The translations under genes and the position numbers were made by a program. This document shows, piece by piece, positions 22,901 through 34,816 of a stretch of DNA of 64,000 nucleotides (its first letter is position 1; every line of letters starts with the position of its first letter). The DNA is from Saururus chinensis (Eukaryota; Streptophyta; Magnoliopsida; Piperales; Saururaceae), in contig CP141140.1 in the NCBI GenBank assembly GCA_035235625.1, forward strand, positions 20,108,685 to 20,172,684. The letters run 5' to 3'. The notes below the pieces were generated by a model, which searched no databases, had not been told where the DNA came from, and saw only the letters and a program-made list of their open reading frames with translations.

Positions 22901-25900
22901 GTTGAAAAAGCAATGCCACATGCTTGCCCTAGTCAGCTAGCCATGGCACTTCCACAATGAGGGTCCCAAGCACAGGCTCCATGCCCACATGCATGCCTCA
23001 TGCAGCCATTGCAGCAAGCATGTGACAACAAGTCATGGAGAGAGCAAATGCCATTTTTAATTTTTAAATGTTTATAATTTGGCAGTGAAGGGTGGAACTA
23101 GAAAATAAATACTTTTGAAACGTCTAAACACATAGTATTATTAATAAACAGAGAAGCCTCCAACAATGTTGAAAAAGTAATGCCAAGTATGCTTGGCCAT
23201 TGTGTGCTTGCCGCAATGAGGGCAAGCACAGGCTATGTGCCCACATCCATGCAGTCAGTGCTGCAAGTATGTGACAACCACTCGAGAAGTGCACATACCA
23301 TTTTTAATTTTGAAATGTTTATACTCTGGGTGGGGCTAGAAAATAAAATGATTTTGATATATCTATACACACAGTATAATAAACAAACTGAGAAGTTTCA
23401 AACAATGTTGAAAAAGTAATGCCACATATGCTTGCCCCATGTTCACTAGCCACACACTTGCTGCAATGAGGGCCCCAAGCTCTCTGCGCCCACATGCACG
23501 CTCCATGCAGTCATCGCAGCAAGTGTGCAACAACCAGTCAGGGGGAGAGCACATACCATAATCAATTTTGAAATGTTCATAATCTGGCAGCTTTATGTTA
23601 TGAATTCATTCCCCAGCAGCCCCGAAACAATTCCACGAAGTTGTCCCAGCCCAGACTACAAGAGGCATAAGCAAGCCAAGAAAACCAATCATTTTAAGAG
23701 ATTGAAATATCCATCAAGTCTAAATTTGAGACCCTTTTTCAAATTAGAATTAGAACAAAGACCCTGCTGCTAACATCATACCTTCTCTCACAACATATTC
23801 AGCCATAGCTACTGCTAGTGGAAGACAACAGAACACCTTACAATTAAAAGACTCCAAAATCAAATGATGGCAGTTACCACTCAAATAATGCAAATACACT
23901 AGAAGTCAATTTTATCTGCTCATCCATAGGATTCTCATCCATAGGATCAATAAAAAGTATTTCCATAATGGGTGAGGGCCAAAAGATTGAAGTTCAAATT
24001 TAGATTCATTGCCAGCATTAACCAATATGACAATAACAATTAAATACAAAACACAACAATGCAAAACGGCTTTCTCAGCAAAATAGTCCAATATTTCACT
24101 TAACTTGTTGAGGCACAGCTATGCAAGAGTTATTTTTTCTCATCAAATAAATCAGTTGTGCTGTCGAGTCTTTTCCCTAATACTATGGTGAACAAGGAAA
24201 ATCAACCTCACAAGATCTTGCATCATGGCAAATAATTGGCACTCATATAAAAAAAAAGGGGGCTATCAAGACAACTCAAGTCAAGTATCAGGCCCATCTG
24301 GCTTGAGCTCGAACTCAACTCAAGCAAGATGCTGCATACATGACCCAAGCTAGAGCTCAAACCCTGAACACGGTAACTAAGGAGCAAGCTTGTCCCTGGC
24401 TTGAATTTCTACCAGCCCATCCCCATTCTGCCAGGTCCTACCCTACCATCTTCCCATCTCGTGCCATTGCCACTCGCCAACAGTGACAACCATGTTCCCC
24501 TCTACATCTACAGTGCCAGGAACTCAGCTTGCAGGTGAAGTTGGAGAGAGTCACTGAGAGAGAAGAAGGGTTGTCCAGAACAGCCAATTTAGCTGTCATA
24601 ACTCCACCCAACTTCGAATATCTCATATGGGTTCTATCTGGTATGATAAATTATTGGATGTTTGCTTCAACTTCTCAGTTACCCATTGCATTCACCATTA
24701 AAAAATGTCACAAATTCCCAACATTTTCGTTTGTTACTTGCTGCTTCTTTACAAAATGGCTTCTCCCAAGCCAGAGCCTCTTCAGCTACAAACCAAACTC
24801 GGCAAAGAGCTCCAACAAGATGGCAGGACATGGTAGAGGAAGGCGTTGAAGAGGAGAGATAAAACTGAGTCAGAGATGCTTTGATTTTTGAAGCAGGGAA
24901 AGACAAGGGGGCTCCATTTTCCAAAGAATAGTACAAAAGGCAGTGGGCTAGGGTTGCAGGCATTGAACCAGGGTGATTAGGATTTTTAATCAGCTTGGTC
25001 ACGTCTGTCACAAAGCAGCAATCGCCTCCCTGACACGTCGGGTCCTCAGTCATCTTAACGTTGTGTGGGATCTGAACCATAATTTTAGGTCTTCCAAGTT
25101 AGTAAATGATTTAGAAAATCCAATCTTTACCTTGTGTATCAAAAAGAAGGCCATTGTGGTTAGAAATTATTTTTGTTCCAGGTGATTGTTTCTTGTTATC
25201 AAATTCAACAGCGAAAACTGACTATAAAAAGGTCGTTGAATGAAAACCAGTAAAGTTGAACTCACTGTTAAACAGGCAAATCAGTCTAGGCCCATAACAC
25301 GTGGTGAGTAGAGTAGCTTTTGCTTCGATCACTCCACTTACGCCCATTTCCTCTCAATAGCCACAGCTCCCCCACCTTCCTGATAGATATCCACATTCTC
25401 TTCTTCTCCCTATTTTCTCCATTTTTCACCATAGCTTCTTTCCAACCATTTCCTTCTTCACCAACCACGAACAAAACCCACTTTTGGTTCTTCAATCCAG
25501 CATCCAAGACTCCATCTCAGGCACCAGTTTTACTACCTTCTTGAAGCCCACAAGCAGAAGCAACCCACCCCATGATCTTATTTCTTTAAGAGAATCTCTG
25601 AAAAGCACCCCACGCATCACCAACAGCATAATCTTGGCTATTCCCTTCTCCTTCCCCACCTGTTGATCAATCTCGAGGTCAAGCCCAGCTTCAACTCCAC
25701 TTCAGCTGGCTCAGCTGGACAAGCCAGCACAACTCGATAGAACCACTGCTACTTATTAATGAGTTCTTGCTAGAAACTACTAACCGCTAACAGCCTTTGC
25801 CCCGTGGCCAATGGTGAATACAGTTGTTCTTTGCCATGTCTGGCCTTGGAGTATTGTGCAAGCGAGACTACATCTTCATGGTGCTTAGGAGTTTAGCACC

Positions 25901-28900
25901 TGGCAAGTCCCAAATACTGTCTTGTTTCATCTGTGACACTTCAGCTTCGTCTCCAACACCACCATCAGCATCAAGATCCAGTTATGCACCCTCATTGCTG
26001 AGCACAAGTTCCTATTTTTCCTTCGTCTTGCTTTAGGTTTTGTTTCTTCTATTTGAGGTTTTTGGGTAGATTTTGAGTTTATTAGATTATTCAATGATCA
26101 TTAATCATGAACATTTCACGTTTTACTAGAACCTTCATGAGTTTTTAGTTAAAGTTTATTGGAGTCGTGAGCTTGATGTAGCTTCCTGGTACTTGATATC
26201 AAAATAGTAGATTTAATGACACTAGTGCCTTTTGTAGACGGTATCTGTTAGTCAAGATTCACAGCATTGACTTTTAGACTTCACTCTGCTTAGTGTCATT
26301 GCATGTAACAGTTAAAAAGAATTAATGTATCATCATAAGATGATCCATAATTTGTTTAATCAATTATGTGGCATTATTCATGACAAGAGAACATTATATT
26401 CTTAACTAAATCATATTATAGAGTGAGATTATAAGTGAAACAGTTTTCTTGAGCATTAATGATCACACCAAAGAACAATCATACGATTTTTTTCTCCTTT
26501 GTGTCACATAATATTGCAATTGTGATTCCTAAAGATCTGTAAGTTGGATTCCTGACCAATACTCCCCATCTCATAAGCTTACATCTGAGATGGCAGTCCC
26601 CAATCCAATATAGCTTTCCTTTCAGTTTGCAAAGACAAACATGTCATAAAACAATCCAGGTGCCTAAGCAAGATCTTACTGATGAAGCTAAATCCGTAAA
26701 TATAGGTATTGTTGGGAATCTCTAAAGAAAACTGTGTTATTGCATAGAGAAGTCTGAAATACAAAAGAGGAAAGCCGATCCTTATATAGAGAACAAATCT
26801 CCCAACAGAAGACCAAAACTAAAACAGAAAATTACTTGAGAAATAAATAACAAGACCTGAAAAACTACCCTCTATAACAATAAGGACTAACACTAAAGAC
26901 GAACAAATTGATAAACAACCTCACCCATCCACAACTACCTACTGACAGCCTAATCTAATGAGCTCTATATTTGGACTTCAATACCAAGTAATGTCATCCA
27001 ATCAAGCAGTATTCCATAGAATAAAAAAAGAATCGTCCCCAAAATTTAAGTGAACCTATCACTATTAAATAAAAAACTAAGATTACCAAATTCAATAACA
27101 TTACCACATCCACTTTCTCACTCACATTGCATATCTAATATATTCAACTTTTTATCTGCTCAAAGAAAAACGGATTGTGTCATGTGAAAGCTTAAATAAC
27201 AAAAGAATTACAATAGCTTTGCACAGTATATCACACTACCATATAAAGCAAATTGAGTGACTATAGAATTTTCGTTTTCAAACTATTTTACCCATACATT
27301 TTACCTTTAATTTCCATTTTACCCATATTTTATATTCTTAAACCCTTTAATACATTTGAATCGGTATGTGATTTGAGGATATTTTAGCAAATACATTTAC
27401 TTAGATTCTTTTAGATACCTACCACATGTCAATTTACCATTGGTTGTTAATATGACATGGACCCTATTTTTTGGCTTGAAAGTACATATCTTGTACTTTC
27501 AAGCTGGGATTCATGCATTCTTGGTATCCTTAGAAAACTCTTGACAATCTCTTTCAAATAAGATCTAACATAACTAAGTTTTCTCAACTTTTTTTGTGGA
27601 CCCTCCATATACTACACATTTCTAGATAATATTTTTTTGTATTTTTGCATATATTCTACATGTTTGAATTTGCACATTTTTGACATCCGTGGAAAATTCC
27701 CAAAGAGCTCTATCGAATGTGATCTGCAGCCAAAATGGTAGCAAATATGAACCGCATGCACCACGACATAGTCCTTCAACACTATTGTCTTCGCAAACCT
27801 ATGACTTAATAATTAGCCTATGAGATTTTACTCGCAGCCGTCAACTACAAGTGTATTTGGGTTAATACAAGATTTTGTGTATAATTTATAATCATGAAAG
27901 CATGTATTGTAACTATAACATGAAAGGCAAACCTGTGTTCAATACATATTTTACTTCAAAGTTACTGTATTTTTTCTTATCTAATTTATATTTACATGCA
28001 TAATGCATGTACATTCTAGCTAGTTTTAAGAATTGCAATTCGGAACCTAGGAATTACTCAAATCAAATAATTAACACCTTTATAAGTTCCAGTATTGCCT
28101 AAGTTTGTTTAGTCACAAATGTAAAAATGACAAAGAAGAAAAGCTCAAAGCAAATGAATCACATAGCCATATGAGTAAAATTCGCTGGTACAATGGATAT
28201 ATCAGTTGACCTCAAGTCATGTATCAATCAGAAGGCAAGTCAACTAGTATTAAGAAAAGGTAAGAATACTTTGATTCAGCTAAAATTGAGTTTATACCTC
28301 ATTCTCATGCCAAACAAAACCAGAAAATTGAGATACATTGGCCCTGCATTGAGATGCCTGAAACATAAAAAGCCTCCAATAATTTTTTGCATCAATGTAA
28401 GACCTTCAAAACTTGCCTGCAATTTACAGACTCCTAAAACAAGATCCACATAAAACCAGAATATTACCTTTCCCCTCCTTCCAAAAAGGATTTGATGTAG
28501 TGCCCTAACAATTTCTTCATTTTTCCTTTTTCCTAACTTGTATGCCACTGAAATATACATAGAAAACGTTACAAAAATTCCTCTGAATAAATCTAAAAGA
28601 AAAAAGGCTTTAAGGTCACAGGATAGGTAACATAACCGATAGAAAAGATTCAAAATATTGCTTCTAAAAATACAATAATTGAATGTAAACTGAAGGTATA
28701 AATTAAAAAATATACATGCATTTAGGAAGGATCAATTTAGATTCAATAGCAGTTTCCTGAAACTACTTCACCAAAATGTGCATTACCAAATATTCTTGCA
28801 AAGCATTTCAATGGCGGAAATTACTTTATGGAAAGCCCTAAATTTTGCTTACACATCCGCAAATGCACTGGGAGAATTACAGTACGTCAAAATAAATAGA

Positions 28901-30537
28901 TATGGAAACAGCTCGCATCTCATTGTCCCCTCTTCAGAGGGTTGCATCAGGAAGGACATCCGGCATAAACTTGCCACTATCTTTCTTTACATCAATTTTG
29001 CACCATAATTTTGATTCTAATAAGAATCACGTCTTCTAATAAGAATCGCGTCTGGTATAAAATCCATGTCACCAATACAAGATAGCTGGGATAAGGCGTA
29101 TGATGATTAGGATGATGAAGCAGCAAGCATCTCGAGCCTAAATAACCCAGTCTTTACAACAGCTAACAAAAAATATACATATAAATAAATAAGCCATTTT
29201 AGAGTTAATACTAATTGAACTTCCATTAGAACTAAACATTGGAATGAGGCCTGCAGATAAAGTTTTTTTTAATTTCAGAACACAATATTTTTAGTTAAAA
29301 ACAATAAGAAAAGCCATCTGAGACATTGACATAACATTATATTGCCTTGAAGACAAGAAAAGAGAGAAAGGCAGCAGTTCCCAAAATTCCAATAGAACAT
29401 TCAAGATCTTCTCTTCTTCAAGTAACCAAAAGATGACTTGCAAAAATTAAGTGTGTAACTTGGTAACTTCATGGAAATGCACAAAAGATATACTTGAAGG
29501 AAAGAATTATACCATTAGGTATATCTTTAAGAGCTGTCCCCTGACCCTGTTTAAAAAACAAGGTGACAATCAGCAAGGCATATGATATCATGAAGCCAAA
29601 ATGCAAAATAATGGACAGGAAAATAAGCACATTAAACAATGAGGCAGCTCACCTTTCCAATGACAAATCCTTTACTTGATTCTTTCTCAATAGATGCCAC
29701 CAACCTCTCAACAGACTTCCTCTCACGTACAGGACGGTCAACAGTGGGTGGTGCAGGAGTACTCAGTTCCTTCGTCTTTCTCTTCCCATCACCTCTCTTT
29801 CGCTTTTTCCCTTCCACAACCTCTTTCATCTCATCTTTCTCAGGCTCATCCATTTTGTTTGCAGCTCCTCTCGGAACCCTGCCCCGTTTTCTTGTCCTCG
29901 TTTCAACCTTAATCTCTTCATGCACCACATCCTTCTCACTCGCCTCATCCTTCTCGCTCTCCTCATCCTTCTCACTCGCCCCATCCTTCTCGCTCTCCTC
30001 ATCCTTCTCACTCGCCACATCCTTCTCGCTCTCTTCATCCTTCTCACTCACCCCATCCTTCTCGCTCTCCTCATCTTTCTCACTCGCCCCATCCTTCTCG
30101 CTCTCCTCATCCTTCTCACTTTCCTCATCCTCTGGTTCTTTCTCACTTTCTTTGTCACCCTCCTTCTCAATTTCCTTCTCAGTCACTCTCTTGCTCTCTT
30201 TTTCACTCTTCTTAACTTCCTTCTCTGCCTCTTCATCTTCTTCTTTTTTCACTGACTCTAATTCTTTGTTCTCCTCCTTTCCCGTCACACCTTCATTCTT
30301 TTGTTCATTCAATTTAATTTCTTCCTGTTTCAAATCCTTACCTAGCTCTTCTGTCTCATCTTCTTTTTCCTTTCCGGTGGCTTCTTCAACCTCTTTTCCT
30401 TCTTCTCTAGCTTCCTCAGCCCCATTATCATTTTCCAATGTCTTCTCTGTGGTAATCTCACTTTTATCATCAAGTGGCCCGGTTCCATTAGCTGGAGTCG
30501 CAGCGCCTTCTTCAGTCACCCTATCTGGCTCCACCAT
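19992..30537 (-). CDS. DEK: DEK chromatin protein, 11 coding exons
   Basis: DEK proteins are nuclear architectural factors that bind DNA and histones; Arabidopsis DEK3 contacts topoisomerase I and cohesin and affects gene expression and salt tolerance. Exons by eye, all with GT/AG borders and matching phases: 30537-29653, 29546-29513, 28547-28468, 28357-28298, 22652-22542, 22460-22380, 22064-21978, 21738-21279, 20483-20371, 20266-20236, 20158-19992 (stop TAG). They total 2,109 nt, 702 residues. Residues 1-265 are acidic/Lys-rich with an SEKD repeat. The SAF/SAP-like DEK core spans about 268-417 (RPVRERKSVERLV, GTALKDIPNVAYKL, ILFGRRGKA, SQFSGFVWHENE, KLCDICEILDIPV, APHATTEVILADKEQ). A basic/acidic linker follows (418-600). 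The DEK_C domain is about 615-680 (LRKAICDILKEVDFNTATFTD, MPRKAEIKGMIQEEL), then an acidic tail. The start ATG at 30537 follows an in-frame TAA. Intron 4 is 5.6 kb. Confidence 0.93.
22812..23591. repeat. Three-copy tandem repeat in DEK intron 4
   Basis: Units of about 240-270 bp. Each has CAACAATGTTGAAAAAG near its start (22894, 23161, 23400), a CATGC/TGCAGCAAG-rich middle, and ends in TTTTGAAATGTTTATA(A/C)T(C/T)TGG or a close variant. Copies are diverged and lie just upstream of exon 5 on the minus strand. Confidence 0.8.
23592..28297. other. Remainder of DEK intron 4: repeat-derived DNA
   Basis: No exon is supported between exons 4 and 5. Frames near 24679, 25286 and 25320 are short and show no family features. 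26710-26806 starts TGTTGGGA, ends TCCCAACA and has CTTATATAGAG inside, like a very short LTR or TRIM end. 27430-28050 belongs to the same unclassified repeat family as 41170-41676 and 46056-48957 (shared GAGCTCTATC(G/A)AATG and AAGCATGTATT(G/A)TAACTATA). A perfect 13-bp stem (GCTTGAAAGTACA) with a 5-base loop lies at 27474-27504. Confidence 0.5.
29934..30132 (-). repeat. 36-bp coding minisatellite in DEK exon 1
   Basis: About five and a half copies of a 36-bp unit encoding EESEKDGASEKD and variants (with G, V or A at the variable position). The unit keeps the reading frame, so copy-number change alters only the length of the acidic N-terminal region. Confidence 0.85.
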
Positions 30538-31640
30538 TTCCACTCTCAAACTTTAGTCCCCAATAACTTAGGAAAACAACAAATTTCAACTGAATGATGA
30601 AACTCTAGGACGGAATAAATGACTTCAAAAAGAGCCTGCCATCAGCCATCAAAAAATGATATCTTTAATATCCTCTAGCTACAAACTTTTTAGGCATAGT
30701 GACCAATGCTTTAAAAAAGGAAAACAGAGTATAAATCAAGAACTATCAAAGATCCTTCTCGATACTACAAAATGAAGCTTTGGAACTTAAAGCAAAAACG
30801 TCCTGTAGAACAGTGTGCCCAAAGAGCTATAATTCGAATGAAATATCTCCCCTGCCACCTCCCACCACAAAGAATAACAACCAAATTTTCCAAGTGGCCA
30901 CCAGTGCAACTCCCAGAGCAACCGCCCAACCATTACATTCTTATATACCAGCCAACTCGTGTTGGACACTACAACGACTTAAATAGGAAAACTAAATTGA
31001 AAAAATACCCACTGCAAGCTCCAAAATTTAACAGAAATGAAAACCTACCATCCTTGCCAAACACATCTTAGACACTCGTGACATCTACCCACACTTCTCA
31101 GCAAGCAAAAAGCGGAACTCTTAACATAGGAAGCAGCTGCAATACTCACTTCCGAGCTCGTACATACAAAAGCATCCCAACCGCTACACAGGCACAATAT
31201 CAAAAGAGCAGGCCAAGGATCAAACCTAGAACGAACTGAAGAGCACGCATAAGGCAGGAACCCCACCAGAACACTCTCAGAAAACTCAGAAGATTCCATT
31301 TTTAGACGGCCTACCTCCAGAAATCCCAAACCCCATGGAATTCACACCATTTCCCCAAAACAAGATCCAACGAGAAACAAAAGAACAAGCAATCAAAACC
31401 CACGGCGAGCCCCCATCAAGCAACCGACCATCAAGAAGCCAATCAAATTCTGAGAATGGATTCACCGAGCTCACCTTTCCGCCGGAGATTCCTGCCCCCC
31501 CCCGCGCCGGAGCTCCTCCTCGGCCCGCGCTCTCCAAAAAAGGGCCAAATTTTGCCTTTCCCTCCCACTGGCCTTCCCACTTCCCCCCTTTCGAGTTTCG
31601 AGTTCGACTTTCATAGGGCGGACTTGAAAGCCCGGATTCA
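30538..31640 (-). other. 5'UTR, first intron and promoter side of the DEK gene
   Basis: A donor GGAAAG|GTGAGC at 31475/31474 (minus strand) marks the end of a probable non-coding first exon in GC-rich DNA. The acceptor is probably TCATCATTCAG near 30585, giving an intron of about 0.9 kb. Further upstream, near 31746, there is an ACACGTGTC motif of the ABRE/G-box kind. Splice sites are inferred by eye. Confidence 0.5.
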
Positions 31641-33423
31641 AAAGAATTTAATTTTAATGCGGCTGATGGAGTTTCGAACCGAGCCGGATCTGCCACGCTC
31701 GGACGGTCCGGATGGGGCGTTACATGATGGAAGCAGCTCGGATCCTCACACGTGTCTCGGGTTTTTTTTTAATGGGGTTTGTCTTTGAACGCAGGGTTAC
31801 GGGATCGATTCCGCGTGAGGAATTTCAGAACCCGCCAGTTGACCATGTGGCCCCCACAATGTTTTTTTCTACTAATTTATACTCCCCCCAACTTACTTAA
31901 CCAAAATGGGCTGCTCCTCTGCGGCCCAATAATCTTTGGTGGCCCAAAAGCATTGGAAATTTGGCGCCGTAGCCCACTTCCACCCTTTGGCCCATGGTTG
32001 TATGGATATGGTACGCATTTGGAAATGGGCCACACGTTCACATTATTTGTGTCCAATTCTTTCTTTAGACTACTGATGAAATAATTAATTTCGTTTTGGG
32101 TATTACTAAATTCCAACAAAAGTAATGTTATTTCTCCTTCAAACATTTCGAGTAAAACTCACTTTGCATCATTTTTATTTAAGACGGCCAAGGAGCTGCA
32201 GCTTTACTAATTTACTTATTAATTTGTAAGGCCCGTTTTCTCAAAACTTATCGGTGATGTTTACAGTGAGTTCTAATATGATTTTTTTTATAGAAAAGGA
32301 GAATTTTTATCCCGCAATAAAATTGTTCACAATGGAATTAGGGGTGCAAATGCAATTATGCAAGGGAGTTTTATAATATTTCCTCAATGATGAAATTACA
32401 CATAATATGCTCAAAAAATACATATTAAGGAAAATACTGCTTTAAATTTAATTAGCATATTGATCCTCCTTTATTTTCTCATTGGTCGTATTTTATTACT
32501 TGAATTACATAGAAATAAAGTGTCATTAGTCGCAAAAAGTGCTGGTCTTCGGTCAAATAGTTGACGAGCAATGCTTGTCCATGTATGTATCTGCTAACAA
32601 TTTGTCTATCAGTATTTTGTCCATGGACAAAATTTCTTTTTCGGCAAGCACAGCTATTATTTACAAACATAGCCTCTTAGGTAATTAGAAAAGGGTTAAA
32701 GCGGGTTCAAAGAACGAGAACAAGTGTTAATGACTTTGGCTAAGGTACTTAAGGTAGGGATCTCTAGATTAAGTAACTTAGCATATAATAATATTTTACT
32801 TATATATATCATCTTTTTTATTTATAGTATTACTATTAAATAAATTATTTTATTTTTAAAATGCTAAATAGAGCTATTAATGTAAGATAAAAGAAATATT
32901 TAGTAATTAACTTTAATGAAGAACTCAAATATAATATTAACATGATTGTATTTAAATTATTAAGGATTTAAATATAAGAAAATAATATTTAAGAATAATT
33001 ATAGAAAAATAAAAAATATTATTTATATAAAAATTAATGTACCCTACATTTAAAAGTTAACCAGACCTTTGACAAATAGCTGGACGAGGTTTTATCCATG
33101 GCCATGTTTGAAAATTATCAGATAAAAGAATCCAACCAAACACGACCATAGACACCTTGAACACAACCCAATCGTCGAACAACGAATGTCCATAACCAAC
33201 CTTACTCACATAGAATAAGTTAAAATTTGTCTTCAGGTAGCATGTTGATGGTTATGTATTGCTTTGTCGCTTTCAAGCATACAAGTACAATAAAACATAG
33301 GAACTCATTTCTCTACAGCTACCTAAGTATAGTCCCTCAGGTAGCCTTAGTGGCTATTAAATCTCTTATGGAGGTGTTTGACACATCCCTTAAAGTCTGA
33401 CCGCTGATGGACCCACAATGTTA
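31641..33423. other. AT-rich intergenic DNA upstream of DEK
   Basis: No gene is recognised. The GC content falls from about 31850 on. 32740-33060 is extremely AT-rich. Short frames on both strands lack any family signature. Confidence 0.4.
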
Positions 33424-33630
33424 TACTCTCTTCGTCTTATAGTAATTGTTGTATTTAAAAAAATAATAGTTTTTATTAAATAGTAAAACTCACATATGTG
33501 AGAAGTAAAAATAAGCTTATAATACTCATTTTTAAATACTCAATTATTTGAATTAAATAAAATAAAGTTATTAAAATTGAACAAACTTTATTACTAAATA
33601 AAACTATTAATTTAAAACGGATAAAATATT
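33424..33630. mobile_element. Stowaway-like MITE, degraded right end
   Basis: The left end TACTCTCTTCGTC and the interior AATAAGCTTATAATACTC match the copy at 40912-41079. The right terminus is eroded (TTAATTTAAAACGGATAAAA). Confidence 0.5.
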
Positions 33631-33648
33631 TCTGTGTGAACATAAAGC

Positions 33649-34240
33649 ATGAATATGCAAAACTCATCCCAGCCACCCTTGGTTGAGAAAATTGTGCTTC
33701 TCATGAGTAAGTGGATGCAGCTTTGTTCGTCATTATCTTTTGGAAATTTTGGCATTATAGATACTCAAGCTGGAGAAGAGAGAAAGGAGAGTTTTCATGG
33801 AATTCATTATAAAGCTCGATTCCCCAACGGTCAAAATGAACAAGGCAAAAATCCTACGAGATGGCATCCTCCTCTCCAATGTGTGATCAAAATTTACATT
33901 GATGGTGCTTTATTTGAAAAACCTCCCCAGTCAGGTGCAAGAATTCTGTTCACATATGTTGATGGTCAACTTATCCATTTTTTTAGATGTGATGAGCGAG
34001 TTCTTATTAGAGCAGATGCAACAAAAGCCAAAGTAATTTTTAGAGTCATTCGGATTGTCCTTGAAAAAGGCTACAAGGAGGCAACTATTGGAGGAGGCTT
34101 TCAATGTCATCAATGTTGTAACATCTCATGAGTTGACCAGGTCCTCATGGAGGTCACATTGTGGAACAAGCAACGTTGTCTCTCCCATTTCGACTCTACC
34201 AACTTTTACTTTGTTAGCAGAGTACCTAACATTGTAAAGA
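33649..34240 (+). pseudogene. RNase H-like (RVT_3) domain fragment, LINE-derived
   Basis: A frame of 160 codons (33649-34131) contains WHPPLQCVIKIYIDGALFEKPPQSGARI, shortened here to its key parts WHPP, K-x-DGA and the following Gly-rich turn. This is the start of the plant RVT_3/RNase H domain found at the ends of non-LTR retrotransposons and in related host genes. Later parts (ATKAKVIFRVIRIVLEKGY, then TSHELTRSSW in another frame at 34055-34237) indicate at least one frameshift. There is no RT domain alongside, so it is a detached fragment. Confidence 0.65.
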
Positions 34241-34816
34241 TTACTCATTCTTATAATTGGATATATTTATAATTTCTCTTTTAAGGAACATTATTTCATA
34301 AAAAAACTCGTGTACACAAACATGTGGATCTTGACTATTTTATAAATTCAATAAATTGGCCTTCAAAATAATGTCAAGGTGAGTTTCAAATTGAAATTTT
34401 TACTATATAATTTTCTTAGTTTAAAAACCCATGATGTTACATTAAACCCAATATTTTTAAACTCATTTATATAAATAAAACAACAGAAATAAAATTTGTC
34501 AATTATTCAACAAGTTATCTCAAGGTATGAGCCACTAATTTTTCAAATATATGTATATTAAATTAGAGTACATTAATAATTCAAGTCAAATTAGCCTTCA
34601 AAATAACATTATTTTATTCATTTGCTTTAGTCATAAGCTAGTAGATAGATAATACATTAAACCTCTTAGCTGGAGAAGACAAACTACCTAGGACTACAAA
34701 AAAAATGACAACAACAGGGAACAACACCATGGTGGACAAATGCACAAAGTGGTTGGGAGCACAACCAAAGAAAATGAGACCAGTCTCCCATGTTGAAGAC
34801 CTCAACTAAGCCAAAC
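34241..34816. other. Intergenic DNA left of the solo LTR
   Basis: AT-rich, no gene seen. It ends in CAAAC (34812-34816), the left target-site copy of the following solo LTR. Confidence 0.4.

Noticed and set aside
29639-30556. Ser-rich frame of 305 codons on the plus strand
   Set aside because: It is the antisense shadow of DEK exon 1, whose exons join in phase with ten further exons.
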